64,000 nucleotides of DNA, taken from CTSoil-075 sp042610375 (lineage in GTDB: Bacteria > Bacillota > Negativicutes > DSM-13327). The stretch is from NCBI RefSeq assembly GCF_042610375.1, contig NZ_JBGJZL010000003.1, positions 186,001-250,000 of the forward strand, written 5' to 3'. Below, piece after piece: positions 24,730-33,562 of this stretch. The number at the start of each line of letters is the position of its first letter. Position 1 is the stretch's first letter. The position numbers and the translations under genes are program-made. Under the pieces are notes generated by a model. It was given only the letters and a program-made list of their open reading frames with translations, was not told where the DNA came from and made no database searches.

Positions 24730-26049
24730 TTATTTTTGGCTACCAGCTTGGTAGGATCGATCTAAGACTTGGATAACATGTAAGGTTTCTTTGTCCATGT
24801 TATTTTGTACTAAACCATCCATAATATGCATACGGCAAGTACCACAGCTTGTGGCAACAATGTCAGCTTTTGTGGAGCCAATATCTGCGACTTTACGGTC
24901 ATTGACTTGGCGAGAAAGTTCATAATAAGACATACTGAAGGAGCCGCCTGATCCACAGCAACGATCAGGTTTAGACATTTCGACAAAATTTAAACCAGGA
25001 ATGGATTTTAAAATTTCCCGCGGTTGTTTAGTAATTTTGATACCACGAACCATATGACATGGATCGTGCATCGTGACAGTTGCATTCACTGGACCAAGTT
25101 TTGTTTTGTCGAATTTAACAACATCGACTAAAAACTCGCTGATTTCATAAGTCTTTTTAGATATTTTTTCTGCTAATGTTTTCATTTTAGGATCATCTTT
25201 GAACATATGAAGATATTCAATTTTGAAAGCTTCTGTACAAGAACCGCAAGATGCAATAATATAGTCAAAATTATAGCGATCAAAGGTTTCAAGATTGTGT
25301 TTTGCAAATAGTTTAGCAGAATCTACATCGCCGGAATAGAATACAGGTGTACCGCAGCAATGTTGCATGCTTGGCATAACAACTTCAATATTATTAGCTT
25401 TAAGAACGTTAATTGTAGCTTGACCAACATCTGTGTACATATAGTTGATTGTACAGCCAGTGAAAAAACCGACTCTCATTTTGGGGTTATCAACTTTAAT
25501 GACTTCAGGATATTGACTTCTGAGAGGGTTTGCAGACATAGGAGCTGTGACCCTTTTTACATCCATACCAGGCATTGGGAAACGGGCAATAGTCCCCATT
25601 TTACCAGGTAATTTTTTAAAGGATAATGGTGCAAAGAGACCTGCCATACGCAACGAAAAATCGAATAACTGTCTGTTTTTTAGTAACGCAAAGACTTTTT
25701 TCTTAATAGGACCGAGTCCGCGAGCTTTTACGACTGCTTGACGTCCACGTACAATCAATTCATCAGCAGGTACGCCGCATGGACAGTTTGTTGCACAGGC
25801 TTTACAGGATAAACACATGGACATGGCTTTTTCAAAGTTTGTGGAAATTGGGATTGTTCCACTGAGAACGCCTTCCATAAGGGAAAGCTTACCGCGAGCT
25901 ACTGCATTTTCTCTGCCTAATTCTTTATATACTGGGCAATGGGCCATACAATTACCGCATTTCATGCAATTAGCAAGGGCATCTTGGATATCGGTTAATA
26001 GTGCTTTATCGTGGTCATTAATATCCTTTACATTAATTTCATCACTCAT
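24730..26049 (-). CDS. glcF: GlcF-like Fe-S subunit of glycolate/D-lactate dehydrogenase
   Basis: The 439-residue protein has two [4Fe-4S] motifs near the N-terminus (CMKCGNCMAHCPVY at about 34-47 and CLSCKACATNCPCG at about 84-97). Two CCG domains follow (MQHCCGTPVFYSGD and PDRCCGSGGSFSMSY, plus an upstream FFTGCTINY), as in GlcF, LutA and HdrD. It passes electrons from the flavin subunit encoded just upstream (1 base between genes) to a quinone or other acceptor. The substrate is not fixed by sequence; glycolate or D-lactate is usual. Confidence 0.87.
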   Translation of the reverse strand: MSDEINVKDINDHDKALLTDIQDALANCMKCGNCMAHCPVYKELGRENAVARGKLSLMEGVLSGTIPISTNFEKAMSMCLSCKACATNCPCGVPADELIVRGRQAVVKARGLGPIKKKVFALLKNRQLFDFSLRMAGLFAPLSFKKLPGKMGTIARFPMPGMDVKRVTAPMSANPLRSQYPEVIKVDNPKMRVGFFTGCTINYMYTDVGQATINVLKANNIEVVMPSMQHCCGTPVFYSGDVDSAKLFAKHNLETFDRYNFDYIIASCGSCTEAFKIEYLHMFKDDPKMKTLAEKISKKTYEISEFLVDVVKFDKTKLGPVNATVTMHDPCHMVRGIKITKQPREILKSIPGLNFVEMSKPDRCCGSGGSFSMSYYELSRQVNDRKVADIGSTKADIVATSCGTCRMHIMDGLVQNNMDKETLHVIQVLDRSYQAGSQK

Positions 26050-26050
26050 A

Positions 26051-27433
26051 CTAACACTCTCCTACTAACTTACCAGGATTTAAGATCAAGTTAGGATCAA
26101 GTGTACGTTTAATTGATCTCATTACGTTCATGGAAGTAGGACCATGTTGATTTTCCATCCAAGGAAGTTTACCAAGGCCGATTCCGTGCTCACCACTTAA
26201 TGTACCGCCAAGTTCAATCGCTGTTTTGAACATTTCGTCCATTGCAAGGTATACGCGTTTCATTTCGACTGCATCTCTAATATCGCAAACAATTGTAGGA
26301 TGCATGTTGCCATCACCAGCATGACCAAATGTTCCGATTGTAACGTTATGTTTTTTGGAAATTTCGCTCACTGAACGTAAGAAGTTAGGTACTTTATTAC
26401 GAGGAACTGTAGCATCTTCTACATAAGTTGTAGGACGAAGTTTAGCTAAAGCTGGCAATGCGGCACGACGAGCGGCCCAAAGTTTATCACGTTCTGCATC
26501 GTTTTTAGCAATTTGTACAGTTGCAGCATTATTTGATTTGAGAACTGTCATTACTTTAGCAGCTTCTTGTTCAACAACAGTAGGATTACCATCAACTTCA
26601 ATAAGAAGTATTGCTTGGGCATCTAATGGAAGACCGATTTTCATGTAATCTTCTACAGTACGAATTGTAGCGTTATCCATAATTTCTAAGGTAGCAGGAA
26701 TAATTTTAGCAGCAATGATCCCGGAAACTGCTTTACCAGCATCATCTAGGTCATTAAAGATTGCCATCATAGCTTTTTTTGCTTCTGGTGCAGGCACAAG
26801 TTTAGCAATGATTTTAGTAATGACACATAATGTACCTTCAGAGCCAGTAAATAATTTAGTCATATCATAACCGGAAACATCTTTTACGTTTTTACCACCC
26901 GTATTCATGATATCGCCGTTAGCTAATACAACTTCTAAACCCATAATATAATGTTTAGAAACACCATATTTTAGACCGCGTAGACCACCAGCATTTTCAG
27001 CTACTGTGCCGCCTAAAGTTGCTGTTGCGACTGTACCAGGATCTGGAGGATAGATAAGACCTGATGCAGCGACTGCTGTATTTAAATCAGCAACAATAAC
27101 GCCTGGTCCTGCCACGGCTACAAGGTTTTCTAAATCGATTTCCATAATTTTATTGAAACGAGTCATTAACAGTACAATGCCGCCCTTTGTCGGAACACAG
27201 CCTGCACTCAAGTTAGTACCAGAACCCCGAGTATAAACAGGTATTTTATTGCTATTTGCAAGTTTTAAAATTTGTGAAACTTCATTGGTATCTCCAGGCA
27301 AAACTACGGCATCTGGCATGTGACCATGACCAGGGGTTGCATCATAGGAATAAGAATACAAATCTTCAGTACTCGTCATAACATTTGCCTCGCCGACAAT
27401 TTTCTTTAGAGCGTCAATATGGTTCTGTTGCAT
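26051..27433 (-). CDS. glcD: GlcD-like FAD-binding 2-hydroxyacid dehydrogenase
   Basis: The protein has 460 residues when started at 27433 (MQQNHIDALKKIVGE), where GGAGTC lies 10 bases upstream. The frame runs 37 codons further without RBS support. The N-terminal FAD-binding type 4 domain shows PVYTRGSGTNLSAGCVP and PPDPGTVATATLGGTVAENAGG written here as PDPGTVATATLGG. The FAD-oxidase C domain has GTFGHAGDGNMHPTIV and LSGEHGIGLGK with the catalytic His residues. It oxidises a 2-hydroxyacid (glycolate or D-lactate) to the 2-oxoacid and forms a complex with GlcF. Transcription should respond to the flanking two-component system. Confidence 0.9.
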   Translation of the reverse strand: MQQNHIDALKKIVGEANVMTSTEDLYSYSYDATPGHGHMPDAVVLPGDTNEVSQILKLANSNKIPVYTRGSGTNLSAGCVPTKGGIVLLMTRFNKIMEIDLENLVAVAGPGVIVADLNTAVAASGLIYPPDPGTVATATLGGTVAENAGGLRGLKYGVSKHYIMGLEVVLANGDIMNTGGKNVKDVSGYDMTKLFTGSEGTLCVITKIIAKLVPAPEAKKAMMAIFNDLDDAGKAVSGIIAAKIIPATLEIMDNATIRTVEDYMKIGLPLDAQAILLIEVDGNPTVVEQEAAKVMTVLKSNNAATVQIAKNDAERDKLWAARRAALPALAKLRPTTYVEDATVPRNKVPNFLRSVSEISKKHNVTIGTFGHAGDGNMHPTIVCDIRDAVEMKRVYLAMDEMFKTAIELGGTLSGEHGIGLGKLPWMENQHGPTSMNVMRSIKRTLDPNLILNPGKLVGEC

Positions 27434-27580
27434 TTTTATAGACTCCTTCACTTTTAAAATTGGAATTTCATGGTAAGTGCAAAAAAGAACAATCTTTTCC
27501 ATAGTTCTAGCAGATATAAAAATAATTACTATCTGTATTTTCACTTAAATGAAGATAGATGTAAATCAGGTATATGCAGT

Positions 27581-27636
27581 AAAATAGTGTAAGACTAGAT
27601 CCTACAAATTTGTAGGATCTAGTCTTACACTATTTT
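27581..27636. repeat. Perfect 56-bp palindrome (terminator of the response regulator)
   Basis: Bases 27581-27608 and 27609-27636 are exact reverse complements with no loop (centre CCTACAAATTTGTAGG). The outer ends AAAATAG and CTATTTT give a short U-run in either direction. It begins 5 bases after the response-regulator stop and lies about 150 bases before glcD, so it can terminate the regulator message. The perfect 28-base match is longer than a terminator needs. Confidence 0.75.
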
Positions 27637-27641
27637 CATAA

Positions 27642-28316
27642 CTATAAGGCAATTAAATTGTATTGAATCGCATAATTAACTAAATCGGATTTTTTGTGAA
27701 TATTGAGTTTGTGCATAATGCGAGAACGATAGGTGTCGATGGTTTTAGGACTAAGAGATAACATGTTAGCAATCTCACTATTGGTATGACCATGAGCTAA
27801 GAAACGTAATACTTCACGCTCGCGTGTACTTAATATTTGATATGGACTTTGATGATCAAGGGCATCAGTGCTAGTATAAAGAATGCTATTGAGTAATGAT
27901 TGGGAAAGAGTCTCATTCAAATATTTTTTACCCGTATGAATTTTAATAATACACTCCATAAGTTCGGTGTCAGCTGATTTTTTTAGAACATAGCTGTTAG
28001 CACCTGATCGCATGACTTCGGTGATGTATTCTTCGTCATCATACATGGTTAAGACCAAAATTGGACAAGTTAGGCCCCGAGAACGGATTTCTTTAATGCA
28101 GTCGATACCATTCATATCTGGCATAGACAAATCAAGCAATAAAACATTCGGTTTGAGAGTTTCGACCATTTCGATAGCCTGAAAACCATTTTCTGCTTCG
28201 CCAATCACTTCAAATTGGGGAGAACTGTTAAGAAGAGATTTTAGTCCAGAACGTAACACGGCATGGTCATCGGCGATAACAATACGAATTTTAGTGATAA
28301 AAAAAACCCCTTTCAT
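27642..28316 (-). CDS. NarL/FixJ-family response regulator
   Basis: The protein is about 224 residues. The receiver domain (residues 9-125) has the acidic pair ADDH, the phospho-acceptor Asp in VLLLDLSMPD, the Thr in LTMYDD and Lys in VLKKS. The LuxR-type HTH is STREREVLRFLAHGHTNSEI then LSPKTIDTYRSRI. It is the likely partner of the kinase at 23620. The start is odd: the only in-frame ATG (28316) lacks an upstream RBS. A good GAAAGGGG lies inside the frame, 8 T residues before an ATC-ACT-AAA at 28295, where family proteins usually begin. Start codon use is therefore uncertain. Confidence 0.88.
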   Translation of the reverse strand: MKGVFFITKIRIVIADDHAVLRSGLKSLLNSSPQFEVIGEAENGFQAIEMVETLKPNVLLLDLSMPDMNGIDCIKEIRSRGLTCPILVLTMYDDEEYITEVMRSGANSYVLKKSADTELMECIIKIHTGKKYLNETLSQSLLNSILYTSTDALDHQSPYQILSTREREVLRFLAHGHTNSEIANMLSLSPKTIDTYRSRIMHKLNIHKKSDLVNYAIQYNLIAL

Positions 28317-28510
28317 ATAGTAACAGAAATTTACTCTATAACTGTAACATATTTAAAATGTAGAGTAAAATAGTAATGATAAAAGAGCTAAGTTATAAAT
28401 ATTTTGAAATTTTTCAGACAATTACTAATTTTTAGACAGGATTAGTCAAAACTTTTATAGAATAAAAATAAATAGATTAATTTTGTGATGGCGAGTGAGG
28501 TGGTTGGATC

Positions 28511-30532
28511 ATGATTGCAAGGGATTTGTATGATTTAATGTTGCTATTATTTAGTATGGGGGCGGTATCTGTTTTTTTTACGAGTAACCACGCTAAACTT
28601 ACAAATTATATTGCACATAGTCTGGCGCTAATGGGCTCTGCCTTAGCGACACTATGTGCAATTTTTGTTTTTGTGCAAGGCCAGTTCACTGTCATTTTTC
28701 CCATAGTGTTACCATTTGGTTCTATAGGAGGAACGGTTGATTGTTTGTCGGCCTTTTTTTTGCTTATTGTTGGGGTCGTAGGTATAGGGACAAGTATTTA
28801 TGCTTATGGATATAGCCAGGAATATGATCAGTGTCGTCTGCCGCTCATGGCAGGTCTGTATAATGCTTTTTTATTAGCAATGGTATTAGTGCTGACTGTA
28901 AATCACGTGGTAGCCTTTATTATGGCATGGGAAGTCATGAGTGTAGCCTCGTTCTTTCTAGTCAATCATGAATACGAGAAAAAGGTCAATACTCGGTCAG
29001 CCTATATTTATATTGTCATGACTCATATTGGGACGATTTTTATTATAACTGGATTTTTATTGTTAGCAGTTGGAGCGAATAGTATGGACTTTAGCCAACT
29101 GAAAGGAAGTTTAGTGAGTGAAACCCTACGAAATGTTATTTTTGTATGTGTGCTCATTGGTTTTGGTACTAAGGCCGGAATGGTTCCTTTACATATTTGG
29201 CTGCCAAGGGCTCATCCTGCTGCACCGAGCCACATTTCGGCTCTTATGTCTGCTGTCATGCTCAAAACAGCGATTTACGGTATGTGTCGATTTTTTTTAG
29301 ATTTTTTAGGAGTGGGGCCAGTATGGTGGGGGATTATGATCTTATTATTTGCCATTATTACGGCTGTGATTGGAGTCCTATATGCTTTTATCGAACATGA
29401 TAGTAAACGGTTATTAGCCTACAGCAGTGTAGAGAATATTGGTATTATATTATTAGGTATTGGTGCGGGGATGGTGTTTATGAGCACTCAACAACCTATA
29501 TTAGCTGGTATAGCCTTTGCTGCCGCTTTATATCATGCTTTTAATCATGCCATCTTCAAGTCATTATTATTCATGGTTACTGGGGCTGTAATGCAAGCAA
29601 CTCATACTAAGGATATTGAGAAACTTGGTGGCTTGATTAAAAAGATGCCTTACACAGCTGTATTTTGCCTGATTAGCTCTCTTGCCATTGGGGCATTGCC
29701 CCCTCTTAATGGATTTGTTAGTGAGTGGCTAACCTTTCAGTCTTTATTATTTTTGCCCCAAGGATTGATTGGTATGACTGGTAAAATAGTTAGTGCATTA
29801 TTAATTGCTTTCTTAGGATTAACAGGAGCCTTAGCAGCAGCGTGTTTTGTAAATGCTTTTGGTATGACGTTCTTGGCTAAGCCACGCAGTAAGAAGGCTG
29901 AGCAGGCTTTTGAGGTCGCACCGTCGATGTTAGTTGCCATGGGATTATTCGCTGTAATTTGTGTAGTGTTAGGTCTATGGCCTAAAGGGATGTTGACAAT
30001 ACTAGGGCAGGTTTTCATGAAGTATCCTGAAATTTCTGCGCTGGATTTAATAAATCATGACTGGTATCAGATTACCTTTATTGCGGGAACCAATCGAGGA
30101 GAATTTTCAACCATTACCTTGCTATTGGCTTTAGTGGGTGGTTTTATATTATCTATCATTTTGTATTCGATATTTGGTAGGGGAAGAGTTGAGACTGGTG
30201 AAACATGGACATGCGGTATTGTACCAAATTATCATATGGAATATACAGCCACAGGATTTTCCAAATCGATACGCATGGTATTTAAAAAAATTATTCATTC
30301 TCATGATGAAACTTTGGTTGATGGCAATGATCATAAATATCATGGACGTAAGTTGTTTTATCATGTACATATCCGCTATCTTTTTGTTTCTGTAGTCTAT
30401 CGCCCTATTAATGAACTGATTATTAAAATGGCCAGATTTATGAAAAGGATACAGACTGGTAGTGTGCAATTGTATGTGGGATATATTATGGTTGTTACAG
30501 TCCTTGTTTTGATATGGAGTACAGGGTGGTGA
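28511..30532 (+). CDS. hyfB: Group 4 hydrogenase antiporter-like membrane subunit HyfB
   Basis: This 673-residue NuoL/MrpA-like protein has about 15 helices. The proton-channel motifs GTKAGMVPLHIWLPRAHPAA and HAFNHAIFKSLLFMVTG are present, and the C-terminus has a HyfB/HycC-type extension. It would couple electron transfer in the hydrogenase arm to proton or Na+ translocation. It is the first gene of a tight six-gene operon (28511-35810) whose intergenic spaces are 4 to 27 bases. RBS GAGGTGG is upstream. The 194-base region before it contains the promoter and no other gene. Confidence 0.88.
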   Translation: MIARDLYDLMLLLFSMGAVSVFFTSNHAKLTNYIAHSLALMGSALATLCAIFVFVQGQFTVIFPIVLPFGSIGGTVDCLSAFFLLIVGVVGIGTSIYAYGYSQEYDQCRLPLMAGLYNAFLLAMVLVLTVNHVVAFIMAWEVMSVASFFLVNHEYEKKVNTRSAYIYIVMTHIGTIFIITGFLLLAVGANSMDFSQLKGSLVSETLRNVIFVCVLIGFGTKAGMVPLHIWLPRAHPAAPSHISALMSAVMLKTAIYGMCRFFLDFLGVGPVWWGIMILLFAIITAVIGVLYAFIEHDSKRLLAYSSVENIGIILLGIGAGMVFMSTQQPILAGIAFAAALYHAFNHAIFKSLLFMVTGAVMQATHTKDIEKLGGLIKKMPYTAVFCLISSLAIGALPPLNGFVSEWLTFQSLLFLPQGLIGMTGKIVSALLIAFLGLTGALAAACFVNAFGMTFLAKPRSKKAEQAFEVAPSMLVAMGLFAVICVVLGLWPKGMLTILGQVFMKYPEISALDLINHDWYQITFIAGTNRGEFSTITLLLALVGGFILSIILYSIFGRGRVETGETWTCGIVPNYHMEYTATGFSKSIRMVFKKIIHSHDETLVDGNDHKYHGRKLFYHVHIRYLFVSVVYRPINELIIKMARFMKRIQTGSVQLYVGYIMVVTVLVLIWSTGW

Positions 30533-30536
30533 ATGA

Positions 30537-31430
30537 GTGATGGAACTATTATTAAGTAGCATTCAAGCAGTAGGAATGGTATTAGTAGCGCCGTTGGTCT
30601 CAGGAGTTATAAAAACAACAAAGGCAAAGTTGCAAAATAGACAAGGCCCTAGCTTATTTCAAGTGTATTTTGATTTCATAAAGTTATTATCGAAAGATAG
30701 TGTTCTATCTCCGACGGCTTCGTGGATCTTTAACGCTGCCCCATATATTTATTTTATGAGTAATGTCGCTGTAGCTGCATTAGTACCTGTGATTTCTTTT
30801 GGGAATCCAGGGAGTGGTGATGCCTTTTTATTAATTTATTTATGGGCTCTTGGACGATTTTTTTTGGTACTGGGCTCATTAGATGCGGGCAGTGCTTTTG
30901 GTGGTATGGGCGGGGCTAGAGAAATGTTTATTGCTATCTTGGTTGAGCCAGCCATGTTATTATCCTTGCTGACTGTTGCCTTTAAAGCCAAAACGACAAG
31001 TTTGGGATTAATGGTTTTGGCTGTGGCTGATAGTCCTTTTTCCCTAGCGTATGTTTTTGCAGCCATTGCCTTTTTTATGGTATTAATTGCAGAGACAGGA
31101 CGTATTCCTGTAGATAATCCAGATACTCATTTAGAATTAACCATGATTCATGAAGGAATGATCTTAGAGTATTCCGGACGTCGATTGGCTTTGATTTTTT
31201 TTGCATCAGCAACTAAACAATTAAGTATGATTTTCCTATTTGTAGTATTTTTTTTACCAGGAAATCCTCTAGAAAGTTATTATTTTGGTTGGATGCTTGT
31301 GAAAGTTTTTTTTATAGCCATACTGATTGCTTTTACTGAAATAAGTACGAATAAAATGCGGTTGTTTAAGGTGCCAAATTTTTTAGCCATATCTTGTTTG
31401 TTATCATTATTAGCACTCGTAGCTTATTAA
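30537..31430 (+). CDS. hyfC: Group 4 hydrogenase membrane anchor subunit HyfC (NuoH-like)
   Basis: This 297-residue protein has 8 hydrophobic segments. The NuoH/HycD signatures are clear: a cytoplasmic loop SVIKTTKAKLQNRQGPSLFQ-type written as KAKLQNRQGPSLFQVY, then RFFLVLGSLDAGSAFGGMGG and AETGRIPVDNPDTHLELTM with the conserved acidic loop, and HEGMILEYSGR. This subunit connects the hydrophilic hydrogenase module to the antiporter-like subunits. It begins 4 bases after hyfB. Confidence 0.88.
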   Translation: MMELLLSSIQAVGMVLVAPLVSGVIKTTKAKLQNRQGPSLFQVYFDFIKLLSKDSVLSPTASWIFNAAPYIYFMSNVAVAALVPVISFGNPGSGDAFLLIYLWALGRFFLVLGSLDAGSAFGGMGGAREMFIAILVEPAMLLSLLTVAFKAKTTSLGLMVLAVADSPFSLAYVFAAIAFFMVLIAETGRIPVDNPDTHLELTMIHEGMILEYSGRRLALIFFASATKQLSMIFLFVVFFLPGNPLESYYFGWMLVKVFFIAILIAFTEISTNKMRLFKVPNFLAISCLLSLLALVAY

Positions 31431-31457
31431 GAATTGCCATGCTAAGGAGGAGCAAAG

Positions 31458-32084
31458 ATGAATATTCTTACAATCTTACTCTTATTTACAGCGTTATTAT
31501 TGACTCGTGTATCAAGGCTTAGTACAGCTGTTAATTTAATATTAGCACAGTCTTTTATGGTAGCTTTGGCTTGTGCTGCAGTTGGGATTGAAACAGGTGC
31601 AGTTCATATGTATATTGGAGCTGCATTAACTGCTGTTGTAAAAGTCGGATTAATTCCTTATGGCTTAATGAATATTGTTGATAATTTGCAACATGAAAGT
31701 GAAGATCATCCAATTTTAAATATGAATTATTCAGCTGCTGCAGCCTGCATTGCAATTGTGTTAGCGTACAGCCTGATTGACAAAGCTTTACCTGGGGCTG
31801 GTAGTCGTGATGCTTTGGCTACCGCTGTTGCCATGACTCTCATTGGTCTGCTTTTGATTATGACGCGTAGGCAAGCTGTGATGCAAATTGTGGGGTTGAT
31901 TACTATGGAAAATGGGATTTATTTGGTCGGATTGTCAGTCACAAAGGGATTACCTTTAATTATTGAACTTGGAGTTTTCTTTGACGTTTTGGTAGCGGTA
32001 GTCGTGCTAGGTATTTTAACATATCGACTGAAATTATCAGGTATATCAACAGATACTAGTATGTTAAAAAAATTAAAGGGATGA
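31458..32084 (+). CDS. hyfE: Hydrogenase membrane subunit HyfE (NuoK-like)
   Basis: This 208-residue protein has six to seven membrane helices. The C-terminal half carries the HyfE/NuoK-like pattern RQAVMQIVGLITMENGIYLV and ELGVFFDVLVAVVVLGILTY, with the acidic residues expected in the channel. HyfE is the usual small membrane partner in Hyf complexes and is absent from Hyc (formate hydrogenlyase 1), which places this operon on the Hyf side. RBS AAGGAGGAG is 9 bases before the ATG. Confidence 0.85.
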   Translation: MNILTILLLFTALLLTRVSRLSTAVNLILAQSFMVALACAAVGIETGAVHMYIGAALTAVVKVGLIPYGLMNIVDNLQHESEDHPILNMNYSAAAACIAIVLAYSLIDKALPGAGSRDALATAVAMTLIGLLLIMTRRQAVMQIVGLITMENGIYLVGLSVTKGLPLIIELGVFFDVLVAVVVLGILTYRLKLSGISTDTSMLKKLKG

Positions 32085-32088
32085 TAGT

Positions 32089-33558
32089 GTGGGAGAACTG
32101 CTATTAATAGTCCTGTTTTTGCCGATTGTAACGGGTTTTGTATCTTTATTTCAGAGGACAACAACTGGAATACGCTGGATTAATTTGATCGGCTGCCTAG
32201 TAACAAGTTTAGTTTTAGGTATTGTTATATATCAAATTACAGTGGCAGGAGCGTTTCAATATAAAATGCTATATGTAGATCAATTAAGTGGGATACTGCT
32301 CATGATCGTTGCAGTATTAACATTAACCTCAACGTTGTTTTCTATTCCCTACATGGAAAAAGAATTGGTCCATGGCCATATTACATTTAAAATGTTGTGT
32401 CGGTATTATGGTTTATTTAATTTATTTGTTTTTACCATGATGAGTGTACTCCTTGTGGAAAATCTGGGTTTACTGTGGGTCGCAGTGGAAGCGACGACCT
32501 TAGCATCGGCCCTATTAGTTGCATTTTATTTTAATCATTCGGCTTTAGAAGCTGCTTGGAAATATGTGATGGTGTGTACAGTTGGGATTTGCCTTGCATT
32601 ACTTGGGACTATTTTATTGTATTATGCTCAGGTTAATGTGGCTGGTGGGGAGTTACAAGCTTTAAGTTGGTTGGAGCTTAAAAAAATAGGCGCTCAACTT
32701 GATCCAGCCATTGCAAAATTAGCATTTATTTTCATTTTAATTGGCTATGGGACAAAAGCTGGTTTAGCACCTATGCATACCTGGTTACCAGATGCCCATA
32801 GTCAAGCACCATCACCAGTGAGTGGTTTGTTATCTGGGGCACTACTGAGTTGTGCTGTATATGCTGTGATGCGAAATTTAATTATAGTGCAGGCTGTTGT
32901 TAATCGTGAATTCCTATACTATTTATTGATCGGTTTTGGTGTATTTTCCATTGTCATCGCGATTCCGTTTATCTTAGTACAACATGATATCAAAAGATTG
33001 TTAGCTTATTCGAGTGTCGAACATATGGGAATTATTATACTGGGAATTGGTATTGGTGTTCCTCAGGCAGTCTATGGTGCATTATTACATATGATCAATC
33101 ATGCCATTGCTAAATCTGCTTTGTTTTATATGGCAGGTACGATCATTCAAGAATACCAGACTAAACATATTGCGCGAATTCGTGGGTTAGTGAAAGCCAT
33201 GCCCCTCATCGGCGCTTTGTTTATTATGACCATACTTGCTATTACTGGCACACCACCTTTTGGCATATTTATTAGTAAATTAATTGTAATCAAAGGAGCT
33301 TTTGAAAGTGGGTGGGTAGTATTGGGAGTCCTGGTTCTATTCTTACTTGCAGGAATTTTCGCGGGTATGATGTATTATTGCCTATCAATGTCTTTTGGTG
33401 CTAAACCCAAATCAAGAGCAGCTACGGTCTCGATTGACAAGCTGGCCTATGTGGCAATGGTCATTTCTGTAGGACTTGTTGCCGTAACAGGAGTCTATAT
33501 ACCAACATGGTTAAATGAGATGCTATTGATCGCAACATCTATTCTAGTGGGAGGATAA
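32089..33558 (+). CDS. hyfF: Hydrogenase antiporter-like subunit HyfF
   Basis: The 489-residue protein has a GTG start 4 bases after hyfE. It is a second NuoL/M-type subunit with about 14 helices, GTKAGLAPMHTWLPDAHSQA and HMINHAIAKSALFYMAGT motifs, and YSSVEHMGIIILG between them. It is distinct from HyfB and lacks the long C-terminal extension. E. coli Hyf has three such subunits (B, D, F). Only B and F are present here, so one fewer ion channel is predicted. Confidence 0.87.
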   Translation: MGELLLIVLFLPIVTGFVSLFQRTTTGIRWINLIGCLVTSLVLGIVIYQITVAGAFQYKMLYVDQLSGILLMIVAVLTLTSTLFSIPYMEKELVHGHITFKMLCRYYGLFNLFVFTMMSVLLVENLGLLWVAVEATTLASALLVAFYFNHSALEAAWKYVMVCTVGICLALLGTILLYYAQVNVAGGELQALSWLELKKIGAQLDPAIAKLAFIFILIGYGTKAGLAPMHTWLPDAHSQAPSPVSGLLSGALLSCAVYAVMRNLIIVQAVVNREFLYYLLIGFGVFSIVIAIPFILVQHDIKRLLAYSSVEHMGIIILGIGIGVPQAVYGALLHMINHAIAKSALFYMAGTIIQEYQTKHIARIRGLVKAMPLIGALFIMTILAITGTPPFGIFISKLIVIKGAFESGWVVLGVLVLFLLAGIFAGMMYYCLSMSFGAKPKSRAATVSIDKLAYVAMVISVGLVAVTGVYIPTWLNEMLLIATSILVGG

Positions 33559-33562
33559 TCAT

